Below are positions 5,954 through 12,439 of a stretch of DNA of 58,120 nucleotides, piece by piece. The translations under genes were made by a program, and so were the position numbers. Under the pieces are notes generated by a model. The model saw only the letters and a program-made list of their open reading frames with translations. It did no database searches and had not been told where the DNA came from. The DNA comes from a virus: IMG/VR virus record IMGVR_UViG_3300027969_000117, positions 1 to 58,120 of that record; one strand, written 5' to 3'. Numbering within the stretch: position 1 is the stretch's first letter; every line of letters begins with the position of its first letter.

Positions 5954-6337
5954 ATGCAACTGACAATCCGTAAAACCGTTGAAGTAACCCCATGTACCTA
6001 CAAAGAGATGTGCCGAGCTATCAGCCACGGTAGCTGGGATCCAGGTTGGGATCCTGTAGTCATGCGTCGAATGAAGATGAGCAAGGCCCGGCTCTATGCC
6101 CAACTGTTGGCTGACGAAGTGGGTGCCGCCCACTTCAACAAGACGATGAAGAAGACCTTGAAGAGCGCCGAGAACACCTACTCCGTAGAGAATCCTGAGT
6201 ACTTCCGCTATACTTGGATGTGGGCCCTGCCCAAGAAGCATTGGTTCGCCCTGTGGGCAGATGCCTACGCAGAAGCCGAAGAGAACTACTGGGAAGAGTC
6301 CGATCGCAAGAACTTCCCAGAGGACTTTGAGGAATAA
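5954..6337 (+). CDS. Hypothetical protein, Trp-rich (127 aa)
   Basis: ATG 5954 has TTAAGGAGC 6 nt upstream and is preferred over longer in-frame starts that overlap the previous gene. The middle contains MKKTLKSAENTYSVENPEYF, then a Trp/Ala-rich helical segment (TWMWALPKKHWFALWADAYA) and an acidic C-terminus. No family recognised. Second gene of a pair with 5719. Confidence 0.65.
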   Translation: MQLTIRKTVEVTPCTYKEMCRAISHGSWDPGWDPVVMRRMKMSKARLYAQLLADEVGAAHFNKTMKKTLKSAENTYSVENPEYFRYTWMWALPKKHWFALWADAYAEAEENYWEESDRKNFPEDFEE

Positions 6338-6341
6338 AATA

Positions 6342-6407
6342 ATGGTTGCCAATGTGTCAACTCCACCACTAGACCCTGCAACTCGCCTGGGTACTTCGTG
6401 GGGTTGA
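6342..6407 (+). CDS. Possible micro-ORF (21 aa)
   Basis: Starts MVANVSTPPL and ends GTSWG, with AGGAA about 8 nt upstream. Its TGA (6405-6407) lies inside the TTGACA of the next promoter, as in five other early genes, which supports it being real. Too short to be sure. Confidence 0.35.
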   Translation: MVANVSTPPLDPATRLGTSWG

Positions 6408-6432
6408 CACTGAGGCTTTTTGGTTATATAAT
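6404..6432 (+). promoter_or_regulatory. Consensus early sigma-70 promoter
   Basis: TTGACA (6404-6409), 17 bp, TATAAT (6427-6432), then leader ACACTAACAAGGAGC. Confidence 0.85.
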
Positions 6433-6460
6433 ACACACATACACTAACAAGGAGCAAACT

Positions 6461-6700
6461 ATGAAACAGAACGAAATCGTAGACTACAAGGGCATTGGCA
6501 CCATCCAGATGACTCTTGATGAGGACGGCAAGAAAGTCTACCTCTATACTCACAATTTCTTCAAGAGGACCAATGATGAAGACACCATCAAGGGTGCCAA
6601 AGAGATGCTGGATTGGGAAGATGGCCAAGCCCGTGAGGTCCGTAATGCTATTAGCATCCTTAGTTCTAGAGGCTACAAAATCTACAGAGAAATCGCTTGA
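6461..6700 (+). CDS. Small early hypothetical protein (79 aa)
   Basis: ATG 6461 follows AACAAGGAGC. It starts MKQNEIVDYKGIGTIQM, with a predicted strand-rich N-terminus and helical C-terminus (REVRNAISILSSRGYKIYRE). No family recognised. Its TGA (6698-6700) is embedded in the next TTGACA. Confidence 0.65.
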   Translation: MKQNEIVDYKGIGTIQMTLDEDGKKVYLYTHNFFKRTNDEDTIKGAKEMLDWEDGQAREVRNAISILSSRGYKIYREIA

Positions 6701-6725
6701 CAATCTGGTAAAAAGGCCGTATAAT
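6697..6725 (+). promoter_or_regulatory. Consensus early promoter, stop codon in -35
   Basis: TTGACA (6697-6702), 17 bp, TATAAT (6720-6725); spacer begins ATCTGGTAAAA. Confidence 0.85.
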
Positions 6726-6752
6726 ACACACTTACACTAACAAGGAGCTGAT

Positions 6753-6971
6753 ATGAAAATTCCAAAACCAGAATCAACTTACAACATCGTAGACAACCCA
6801 ATCCCAAAGAGTGGCATGTGGGCCACCTACAGCCTGGAAGAACTACAGACCCAGGTAGAGAATCTGTCAGGTGCAGAGCGAGCTCTAGCATGGCACTATG
6901 TCATGCTCACACTTAATGCCTGCAACAAGACAGTAGAGGACGAGATCTTGAGCAGAGAAGTATTTGCATAA
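6753..6971 (+). CDS. Small early hypothetical protein (72 aa)
   Basis: ATG 6753 follows AACAAGGAGC. It has a Pro-rich N-terminus (MKIPKPESTYNIVDNPIPK), then helices with YSLEELQTQVENLSGAERAL. No family recognised; a single-gene early unit between two near-identical promoters. Confidence 0.65.
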   Translation: MKIPKPESTYNIVDNPIPKSGMWATYSLEELQTQVENLSGAERALAWHYVMLTLNACNKTVEDEILSREVFA

Positions 6972-6976
6972 TTAGG

Positions 6977-7005
6977 TTGACCTTTTGGTAAAACCCTGCT
7001 ATAAT
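6977..7005 (+). promoter_or_regulatory. Early promoter with spacer dyad
   Basis: TTGACC (6977-6982), 17 bp, TATAAT (7000-7005); spacer contains TGGTAAAACC. Confidence 0.8.
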
Positions 7006-7033
7006 ACACACATACACTAGATAGGAGCGAACA

Positions 7034-7408
7034 ATGGAAGACTTCAAAAGCTGGGAAGAGATGTCCGTAGTCGAGCAGTATGCCTGCCAGTTCTGGGATA
7101 TGTACAAGGATGCCTACGGTGTTCGCCCACGCGGTATTGACACTTCTGCTTGGACCGAAGCTGACTTCGAAGCCGAGTTCGTTAGCCTAAGCAAGGTCAT
7201 TGAGCAGGAAGAGATCGCTCGTAAGGCCTCCGAAGAAAAAGCTGAACACGACTTCGAAATGCGTGTCCTGGGCCTACTACAAACAGGTGCCAAGGATCGT
7301 GCTATGGCGCTCCGTTGGATCCACGAAGCAGAAGGTTCGAATGGTGACGACGAGTTCCTGTGCTATTTGGTAGGCTTGCCCTACGGTTATTTTAGAAAGG
7401 CAGCTTAA
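7034..7408 (+). CDS. Conserved early phage protein (124 aa)
   Basis: N-terminal FWDMYKDAYGVRPRGIDTSA, followed by WTEADFEAEF, is a signature I recognise from a widespread small phage protein of unknown function. The rest is helical and charged. The start follows ATAGGAGC. Its TAA shares an A with the next ATG (7408), so the two genes are coupled. Confidence 0.8.
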   Translation: MEDFKSWEEMSVVEQYACQFWDMYKDAYGVRPRGIDTSAWTEADFEAEFVSLSKVIEQEEIARKASEEKAEHDFEMRVLGLLQTGAKDRAMALRWIHEAEGSNGDDEFLCYLVGLPYGYFRKAA

Positions 7409-7599
7409 TGATACATGGTAGCCCATACGATCGCGGCGCGGCCGATAGCTGGTACCGTCGTCCTAAACATCCACACAAGGGCGGCGTTGGTGGAGACTCA
7501 GGCCCCCGCATTGAAGACCTAACAGCAGAGGAGATCGCTCTGTACAACGAGGGCTACGACTGGAACGAACAGTTCGGCGACAAGAAGAACTGGGATTAA
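7408..7599 (+). CDS. Conserved small phage protein, MIHGSPYDRGAADS family (63 aa)
   Basis: Begins MIHGSPYDRGAADSWYRRP, a motif I recognise from short phage proteins that often follow the 'GVRPRG' family upstream. A C-terminal LTAEEIALYNEGYD helix is also typical. Coupled to the previous gene. Function unknown. Confidence 0.8.
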   Translation: MIHGSPYDRGAADSWYRRPKHPHKGGVGGDSGPRIEDLTAEEIALYNEGYDWNEQFGDKKNWD

Positions 7600-7619
7600 C
7601 CCGCCGGTTGACAGGGTTA
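7597..7619 (+). terminator. Hairpin enclosing the next -35 element
   Basis: TAACCC (7597-7602) pairs with GGGTTA (7614-7619). The loop contains TTGACA (7608-7613), and the TAA stop of the upstream gene forms part of the stem. Confidence 0.5.
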
Positions 7620-7636
7620 CCAAATCCTGTTATAAT
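7608..7636 (+). promoter_or_regulatory. Consensus early sigma-70 promoter
   Basis: TTGACA (7608-7613), 17 bp, TATAAT (7631-7636). The leader nearly matches those at 2024 and 2329 (ATCGCAACAAGGAGC). Confidence 0.85.
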
Positions 7637-7664
7637 ACATACATCGCAACAAGGAGCACACACA

Positions 7665-7751
7665 ATGGAACAAGCATACATTAACCTAGCAATCATGTTG
7701 AGCCCACTGGCCATCATGCTGGTGGCAATGATCATAGCAGGAGAGTGGTAA
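7665..7751 (+). CDS. Single-TM micropeptide (28 aa)
   Basis: ATG 7665 follows AAGGAGC. Sequence MEQAYINLAIMLSPLAIMLV ends in IIAGEW and is one transmembrane helix. The stop overlaps the next ATG (TAATG at 7749-7753). It is the first of three tightly coupled genes under the promoter at 7608. Confidence 0.6.
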   Translation: MEQAYINLAIMLSPLAIMLVAMIIAGEW

Positions 7752-7870
7752 TGGTACAGTTTATCTTTTGGGTGCTGGTCCTGTGGTTCCTTATCCACTA
7801 CGGCATCCTAAGTGCCTTCTTGTTGTTCTGTTCTAATGTCTTTTTGTTCCTAGCAGGAGTTGTAGCATGA
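7751..7870 (+). CDS. Small membrane peptide (39 aa)
   Basis: Coupled by TAATG to the 28-aa peptide upstream and by ATGA to the gene at 7867. Almost entirely hydrophobic and aromatic (MVQFIFWVLVLWFLIHYGIL), so one or two membrane passes. It may affect the membrane or be a decoy; function unknown. Confidence 0.6.
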   Translation: MVQFIFWVLVLWFLIHYGILSAFLLFCSNVFLFLAGVVA

Positions 7871-8112
7871 TTGAATTTACCCTAGAAGGTCTTACCCAGC
7901 GTCAGCAGGTCCTAGCAGACATCATGTGGTCGTTGGAAGAATACGATCAAGTCGAACGATTCATTGCTACCTTGCCCGATCGCGAAGCCTGTGAGTGCCA
8001 GACGATCATTGAGATGATGAAGATGGCCGTTGTTGAACAATGCTATGACGGTGTCCAGAAGCTGGATGAAGCCCAGAAGGTGTTGCGAAAATACAACACC
8101 AAAAGAGGTTGA
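7867..8112 (+). CDS. Conserved small helical phage protein (81 aa)
   Basis: The pattern QRQQVLADIMWSLEEYDQVE followed by FIATLPDREACECQTIIEMM resembles a recurring short phage family of unknown function. Coupled upstream by ATGA at 7867-7870. Its TGA (8110-8112) is embedded in the next TTGACA. Confidence 0.75.
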   Translation: MIEFTLEGLTQRQQVLADIMWSLEEYDQVERFIATLPDREACECQTIIEMMKMAVVEQCYDGVQKLDEAQKVLRKYNTKRG

Positions 8113-8137
8113 CAGTCTGGTAAAACCACGCTATAAT
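8109..8137 (+). promoter_or_regulatory. Consensus early promoter with spacer dyad
   Basis: TTGACA (8109-8114), 17 bp, TATAAT (8132-8137); spacer contains TGGT-AAA-ACCA. Confidence 0.85.
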
Positions 8138-8168
8138 ACATACTTAAACAACACACAGGAGCGAACCT

Positions 8169-8513
8169 ATGCAAGTTACTACACAAGAGCAAGTCAACGC
8201 AATCGTCAAAGAAGCACAAGCCGCCGCATACAAGGCCGCAATGGAGTTCTTCTATGACAAGCTGAACGGGCGCGATCAGTTCGCATGTGGCTTTGCCTGG
8301 ACCAACATCTACAAGGTCAAAGGCAACACCAAGCTGGGCAAGATGCTCAAAGCGGCGGGCGTCAAGCAGGACTACACCAAAGCGTTCAGCATCTGGAACC
8401 CATCGGGCATGCCAGTTCAGAACGTAGACACACTGGAGGCAGGTGCCCAAGCGGCCGCAGAGGTGTTTCGCAAGCATGGCTTCGAAGCCTACGCAGGCTC
8501 AAGACTCGATTGA
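8169..8513 (+). CDS. Conserved phage protein of unknown function (114 aa)
   Basis: Motifs FACGFAWTNIYKVKGNTKLG, IWNPSGMPVQNVD and AAEVFRKHGFEAYAGSRLD are hallmarks of a phage family I recognise, common in diverse tailed phages and without known function. The start follows CACAGGAGC. The TGA (8511-8513) lies in the TTGACA of the next promoter. Confidence 0.85.
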   Translation: MQVTTQEQVNAIVKEAQAAAYKAAMEFFYDKLNGRDQFACGFAWTNIYKVKGNTKLGKMLKAAGVKQDYTKAFSIWNPSGMPVQNVDTLEAGAQAAAEVFRKHGFEAYAGSRLD

Positions 8514-8538
8514 CACCAGCGCCGCAAGGCGCTATAAT
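8510..8538 (+). promoter_or_regulatory. Consensus early promoter with hairpin spacer
   Basis: TTGACA (8510-8515), 17 bp, TATAAT (8533-8538). The spacer holds AGCGCC-GCAA-GGCGCT (8518-8533), a GNRA-type stem-loop that could be an operator or weak terminator. Confidence 0.8.
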
Positions 8539-8574
8539 TACACACTTCAACAAACGTTTTATAAGGACACACAA

Positions 8575-9447
8575 ATGGCTACAGCAAAGAGCAAGACAGC
8601 ATCCAAGGGCACAACCGTTCTGGAATTTGATACCGATAAGATCAAGGCACGTGAAGCAGAAGTTGCTCGCGAGTCTGACGAGCAGATCTATGAGCGTTTG
8701 GCTGAACGCTTTGATATCCTCCATGAGATGACCATTGCGGTTAAGAAGGGCGATGTACGTGCTATGATTGTATCGGGCCCTCCAGGTGTGGGCAAGAGCC
8801 ACGGTGTTGAGCAGGTACTGAGCAAGGACGATCTGTTTGATACGCTGGGCAACCGTAAGCCACGCTATGAGATTGTCAAGGGTGCCATGTCTAGCATTGG
8901 ACTCTACGCCAAGTTGTACGAATACTCCGACGCTAAGAATGTTATCGTGTTCGACGACTGCGACTCAATCCTTATGGAAGACTTGAGCTTGAACATTCTC
9001 AAGGGTGCGCTTGACTCTAGCCCAAAGCGAGTTATCCAGTGGAACACGGACTCACGTTTGCTACGCTCAGAAGGCATTCCAGACAAGTTTGAGTTCAAGG
9101 GTGCGGCTATTTTTATTACCAACATCAAGTTTGAACACGTTAAGAGCAAGCGCCTCCGTGATCACTTGGATGCTTTGGAAAGCCGTTGCCACTACATTGA
9201 TCTGCAAATGGATACAGAGCGTGAGAAGATCTTGCGTATCAAGCAGGTGGTTAAGGAAGCAGACATGCTGGCCCGCTATGAGTTTACAGACGCAGTCAAG
9301 GACGAGCTTGTGGCATTCATTGACACTAACAAGAGCAAGTTGCGTGAGCTGAGTCTGCGTATGGTACTGAAGATTGCGGACTTGCGTAAGAGCTTTCCTA
9401 ACTCTTGGGTGGCTATGGCACGTACTACCTGTATGAAGCGTGTATGA
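8575..9447 (+). CDS. AAA+ ATPase (290 aa)
   Basis: Start at ATG 8575 after ATAAGGAC. The Walker A motif GPPGVGKS lies at about residues 68-75 and Walker B NVIVFDDCDS at about 122-131. An Asn/Thr sensor-like segment (AAIFITNI) is at about 178-185 and an arginine-rich region (KSKRLRDHL) follows. This is the phage-encoded AAA+ family of stand-alone ATPases, 280-330 residues, of unknown substrate. It probably remodels a protein or nucleoprotein complex in the cytoplasm. The next gene overlaps its stop by ATGA, so they are coupled. Confidence 0.9.
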   Translation: MATAKSKTASKGTTVLEFDTDKIKAREAEVARESDEQIYERLAERFDILHEMTIAVKKGDVRAMIVSGPPGVGKSHGVEQVLSKDDLFDTLGNRKPRYEIVKGAMSSIGLYAKLYEYSDAKNVIVFDDCDSILMEDLSLNILKGALDSSPKRVIQWNTDSRLLRSEGIPDKFEFKGAAIFITNIKFEHVKSKRLRDHLDALESRCHYIDLQMDTEREKILRIKQVVKEADMLARYEFTDAVKDELVAFIDTNKSKLRELSLRMVLKIADLRKSFPNSWVAMARTTCMKRV

Positions 9448-9686
9448 TTACCAAGGTAGTACTCCTAACAGCACTGGGCCTAGTGCTCAGTGCACTGGAC
9501 ATAGAAGCCTGGGCCAGCTGGAGTATCTGTGGATGCTTCCTGGCTTGGGGCTGGCACATGCGAGCAGAAGGCTATGATGATGCTACTGAAACAGCACAGG
9601 CCGTATGGCAGGCAGCACAGCGAGCAGTGGAAGAAGTAAGAGCACACAACAACAAGCAACAAGGACAGGACACAGGCAATGACTAA
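9444..9686 (+). CDS. Small membrane-anchored protein (80 aa)
   Basis: ATG 9444 overlaps the TGA of the AAA+ gene. Residues about 3-35 (VVLLTALGLVLSALDIEAWA and a following hydrophobic stretch) make one or two transmembrane helices. The C-terminal half is a charged helix (TAQAVWQAAQRAVEEVRAHN). It could be a membrane partner of the ATPase; that is inference from coupling only. Confidence 0.65.
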   Translation: MITKVVLLTALGLVLSALDIEAWASWSICGCFLAWGWHMRAEGYDDATETAQAVWQAAQRAVEEVRAHNNKQQGQDTGND

Positions 9687-9963
9687 GCACATCAACTCTA
9701 CATGTACCTACATTGGGCACACAGGTACACAGGCTACATGCTGTGAGCGTACTGTACTAGGCTCTAGCTACTGTGCTACACACTACCCTATGATCTACGC
9801 TAGCGGCACAAAGCTAGGGCGTAGACTCAAGGATGCGGCTCGGGCAGAAGCCATACGCCAGCTGGTGTCAGACTTCAACGATGCGGTTGCTCAGTTAGAA
9901 GCAGAAGGCTACGATGTCTACGGTGATAGTGAGCGGGTAGATGGTGAGATGGACTTTACCTGA
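9679..9963 (+). CDS. Cys/His-rich zinc-binding-like protein (94 aa)
   Basis: It overlaps the preceding gene by 8 nt. Residues 9-37 contain CTYIGHTGTQATCCERTVLG followed by SSYCATHYP. The C...CC...C-x2-H spacing looks like a small zinc-binding knuckle seen in phage and transcription-related proteins. The C-terminal half is helical and acidic. It is the last clear gene of the early plus-strand block. Confidence 0.7.
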   Translation: MTKHINSTCTYIGHTGTQATCCERTVLGSSYCATHYPMIYASGTKLGRRLKDAARAEAIRQLVSDFNDAVAQLEAEGYDVYGDSERVDGEMDFT

Positions 9964-10010
9964 CCCGGTGGTGGGAGGCATGGTGGGGTGGCCAGGTGTC
10001 TTCTACAAGT

Positions 10011-10032
10011 GCTGTTGCTTTTACGCAACAGC
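10011..10032 (+). terminator. Stem-loop after early block
   Basis: GCTGTTGC (10011-10018) and GCAACAGC (10025-10032) with loop TTTTAC. No T-run directly follows, so it may be a processing site rather than a terminator. Confidence 0.4.
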
Positions 10033-10166
10033 GCATGCCAAAAGTTTTCCAAAACCACCCCCTGTTAGAGTAAAAACCGGTAGATCTAGATCTCGAACCT
10101 CTACTTATTTTGCGCGGCAGATTTGCACTGCATGCAAGTCGGTCTGGGCTAAATCGGGATCTAAAA

Positions 10167-10205
10167 AATTTTTACGCAGTAAAAATTAGGTCTAGCCATA
10201 GACCT
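10167..10205. other. Tandem hairpins before the first late promoter
   Basis: AATTTTTAC/GTAAAAATT (10167-10187, loop GCA) directly abuts AGGTCTA/TAGACCT (10188-10205, loop GCCA). They could end early transcription or insulate the late region. Confidence 0.4.
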
Positions 10206-10221
10206 CGGGCTGTAGGCTCAC

Positions 10222-10229
10222 TATAAATA
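10222..10229 (+). promoter_or_regulatory. T4-type late promoter
   Basis: TATAAATA ending 8 nt before ATG 10238; no Shine-Dalgarno in between. Confidence 0.8.
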
Positions 10230-10237
10230 AACCTACA

Positions 10238-10453
10238 ATGCGCCCCTTACAATACTATGTACTCACGCTGGATCCCAACATGCCCCATGTTATACACTGG
10301 ATTCATGCTAATAGTGTCAAATTTGAAGCACACTTAAATCGCACTCGTTTTTGGGTACCGCCAGGTACTCCACTTCATACAGAGTTTCTACTACGCTTTG
10401 CTCACTGCTGTCCCCTAGTTGATCCTACAGTAGATTTAGCAACAGGCTTATAA
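10238..10453 (+). CDS. Small late hypothetical protein (71 aa)
   Basis: ATG 10238 lies 8 nt after TATAAATA without ribosome-binding site, so leaderless expression is predicted. The sequence MRPLQYYVLTLDPNMPHVIH is aromatic- and His-rich, with a beta-like pattern. Its last codons run into the next late promoter (10449-10456). No family recognised. Confidence 0.65.
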   Translation: MRPLQYYVLTLDPNMPHVIHWIHANSVKFEAHLNRTRFWVPPGTPLHTEFLLRFAHCCPLVDPTVDLATGL

Positions 10454-10456
10454 ATA
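10449..10456 (+). promoter_or_regulatory. T4-type late promoter
   Basis: TATAAATA overlapping the stop of the previous gene, 8 nt before ATG 10465. Confidence 0.75.
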
Positions 10457-10464
10457 CTCTTACT

Positions 10465-10587
10465 ATGATGATCTTCAGACCACCTAATCCATGCGACCCA
10501 GTGCCAGAACGCTGGCAAATTCCCGGTCCTCCACAAAAATCACCTCCCCCGGATCCCATACCCGATCCAACTCCCACTCCAGAATAA
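10465..10587 (+). CDS. Proline-rich late micropeptide (40 aa)
   Basis: About 40% proline: MMIFRPPNPCDPVPERW then a PPPDPIPDPTPTP tail. Predicted leaderless from the late promoter 8 nt upstream. The promoter, intact frame and strong compositional bias support a real short gene. It could be an extended linker or adaptor; function unknown. Confidence 0.5.
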   Translation: MMIFRPPNPCDPVPERWQIPGPPQKSPPPDPIPDPTPTPE

Positions 10588-10601
10588 TCTACAGTTCATA
10601 A

Positions 10602-10609
10602 TGTAAATA
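10602..10609 (+). promoter_or_regulatory. Late promoter variant
   Basis: TGTAAATA, 6 nt before ATG 10616. Confidence 0.7.
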
Positions 10610-10615
10610 TACGTT

Positions 10616-10873
10616 ATGCGAATGCTTTGGGACCGTTATCCTGAAATGCCATATACGGCAGTTGTACGCTGGCCCATGGTCGAGTATCGTGGACAGTGGG
10701 ACTTTATAGCTTCAGTTGACTGTGTAGAGACATGGTTAGAGAGGCGCATAGGACCACACTGGGTACGCTGGACTTGGAACATGTGGAGTCTGCATCAAAA
10801 TGATCTCTGCGGTGTGGGCTTTAAACATGAGCAGGATGTGACACTATTCTTACTACGCTGGGATAGTATGTAG
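10616..10873 (+). CDS. Small Trp-rich late protein (85 aa)
   Basis: Predicted leaderless (late promoter 6 nt upstream, no Shine-Dalgarno). Very rich in Trp (9 of 85) and Arg. The segment LERRIGPHWVRWTWNMWSLH is followed by a C-terminal beta-like 'GVGFKHEQDVTLFLLRW'. The tail resembles small proteins with a 'F..e.da..f.l.w' ending, but no family is assigned. Confidence 0.65.
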   Translation: MRMLWDRYPEMPYTAVVRWPMVEYRGQWDFIASVDCVETWLERRIGPHWVRWTWNMWSLHQNDLCGVGFKHEQDVTLFLLRWDSM

Positions 10874-10922
10874 AGTATTAAGTTGGTGGTTAACCGAGTG
10901 TAAAAAATCTCGCGTACCGGTC

Positions 10923-10938
10923 GCGCTTCGCGCTCTTT
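10923..10938 (+). terminator. Short GC hairpin with U-rich tail
   Basis: GCGC-TTC-GCGC (10923-10933) followed by TCTTT, between 10873 and the adhesin gene. Confidence 0.4.
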
Positions 10939-10965
10939 CTGGCTCTTGGTTCCGAAACGGTCCTT

Positions 10966-10973
10966 GGTAAATA
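10966..10973 (+). promoter_or_regulatory. Late promoter variant
   Basis: GGTAAATA, 8 nt before ATG 10982. Confidence 0.7.
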
Positions 10974-10981
10974 CTATCACT

Positions 10982-12025
10982 ATGACACTACCAGTATCAA
11001 ACGACATTTCATTTAATGCTATCAACGTAGAGCTTGGCAGAACCGCCACAGCTCAGCTCAGCATCAACGATTCAGAACTTAGAACTCTGTTTGGCATCGC
11101 CAGTGGTGCTATTGACATCAACACAGGGCACGGTAAATCAAACCGTGTTGTTCGAAGTGTTACTTTTACTTCAGATCGGACCGGCGACACCGTGGATCTC
11201 ATCGGGCTGAGTGGGTATGTAGCTGGCAAAACTGATTTTGTAATCACCGTGAATCCCGGAGTCTATCTCTATGGTGCCAATGTTACCGGCTACGGCCTGG
11301 TGATCAATGGCAATGGTATTGCAGCAGGAGATACAGTTAGACTAATCAATCAGGGCTATATTATGGGCTTTGGGGGAGATGGTGGCACCGGTGCCAGCTA
11401 TAGTTCACAAATAGCTGGCACCAAAGGTAATGATGGCCGCACGGCCCTTGACGTCTACTGTAACATAACCATTGATAACACCTATGCTGGAGCCTACATA
11501 GGTGGTGGAGGGGGCGGTGGTGGAGGGGGCGGATGTAGTCCTAGCGGTAGTAAATTTGCGACCAGTGGAGGGGGCGGTGGTGGAGGAGCTGGTGGCGGCC
11601 GTGGCGGAGGCTGGAGTGGAGGTAATGACGGAGGTGCTGGCGGAGGTCCAGGTCAGATAGGCGCTCAGGGAGTTGGCGGTGAAATTAGTCCCGGAAATGG
11701 CGCAGTTGCCGATGGTGGTGGAGCAGGAGGTGGCGGCGGAAACTTTATCGGAAGTGGTGGAGGAGGCGGGAGACAATTCCCAGGCAGTGGTGGTACAAAC
11801 GCGGTATCGGGTGGCAGCGCCAATAACTCAGGAACAACTCCGACTGATTACTCTAGCGCCGGTGGGAGTGGCGGTGGTTGGGGAGCTGCAGGAGGTAACG
11901 GCGGGACTGGCGGCGGCGCTATTCCAGGAGCAGGTGGTGCGGGCGGCAAGGCAGTCAATCTAAATGGCTATACTGTAACCTGGGTGTCGGGCGATACCTC
12001 TAGAATTTATGGAGCCGTATCATGA
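10982..12025 (+). CDS. Polyglycine receptor-binding adhesin-like protein 1 (347 aa)
   Basis: Residues 1-38 (MTLPVSNDISFNAINVELGR, then TAQLSINDSELRTLFG) are nearly identical to the start of the gene at 12440. Residues about 50-165 form a beta-rich segment. Residues about 175-330 are dominated by Gly runs (up to 10 in a row) separated by short variable loops, then a short C-terminal strand. This architecture resembles T-even gp38-type adhesins, whose polyglycine helices carry receptor-binding loops at the fibre tip. Role in host recognition is inferred. Start is predicted leaderless. Confidence 0.75.
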   Translation: MTLPVSNDISFNAINVELGRTATAQLSINDSELRTLFGIASGAIDINTGHGKSNRVVRSVTFTSDRTGDTVDLIGLSGYVAGKTDFVITVNPGVYLYGANVTGYGLVINGNGIAAGDTVRLINQGYIMGFGGDGGTGASYSSQIAGTKGNDGRTALDVYCNITIDNTYAGAYIGGGGGGGGGGGCSPSGSKFATSGGGGGGGAGGGRGGGWSGGNDGGAGGGPGQIGAQGVGGEISPGNGAVADGGGAGGGGGNFIGSGGGGGRQFPGSGGTNAVSGGSANNSGTTPTDYSSAGGSGGGWGAAGGNGGTGGGAIPGAGGAGGKAVNLNGYTVTWVSGDTSRIYGAVS

Positions 12026-12435
12026 TATTAACAGAAGCGTTCCTAATTGCCGCAGATGCCTGTGCCGAAGGCATGGACATAGCAAGACAAAATAACTATA
12101 TTGGTAAAGACTATGACTGGGTCATGCGAAATCTACTGTCATTGGGCAATAGAGATTTTGCCGGATGGATGTTAGATCAAAAACGAACAGAAACTTATGT
12201 AAGACATAACGGGAGTATAATAACGATGGGAAATTTTCAAGTATTTGATCCCTTAACGGGTCAGCACACAGAATATCCAGACGAGGACAGCGCAAGATTG
12301 GCGATGATAGAAATATCAAAAAAAATACTAGACAAATATAAAATTACTCTAGTAAGATCTATAGTTAATGAGAATGGCGACACCGCTTGGACCAGCGCAC
12401 AGCTGACTAGTCCGCTGACAGTGAGTATCGTCTAG
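12022..12435 (+). CDS. Hypothetical protein between the two adhesins (137 aa)
   Basis: ATG 12022 overlaps the TGA of the first adhesin, so it is translationally coupled. It has an N-terminal helix (MILTEAFLIAADACAEGMDI) and an alpha/beta middle with GNFQVFDPLTGQHTEYPDED. No family recognised. Its position suggests a tail-fibre assembly chaperone or adhesin accessory protein. Local base composition is more A/T-rich than the flanking polyglycine genes. Confidence 0.6.
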   Translation: MILTEAFLIAADACAEGMDIARQNNYIGKDYDWVMRNLLSLGNRDFAGWMLDQKRTETYVRHNGSIITMGNFQVFDPLTGQHTEYPDEDSARLAMIEISKKILDKYKITLVRSIVNENGDTAWTSAQLTSPLTVSIV

Positions 12436-12439
12436 AAAT

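Larger units (their letters stand above)
9964..10237. other. Gene-poor boundary between early and late blocks
   Basis: I see no convincing gene in these 274 bp. It holds a stem-loop at 10011-10032, an A/T-rich perfect hairpin at 10167-10187, a second hairpin at 10188-10205 and the first late promoter at 10222. A frame spanning 9941-10189 stays open but has no ribosome-binding site. Confidence 0.5.

Noticed and set aside
10078-10110. tRNA-like T-arm on the minus strand (AGGTTCGAGAT)
   Set aside because: No matching acceptor stem, anticodon arm or 5-bp T-stem.
9941-10189. Open frame of 82 codons with a CxxC and basic tail
   Set aside because: No ribosome-binding site or promoter, overlaps the preceding gene and spans several hairpins; composition looks non-coding, though it cannot be excluded.
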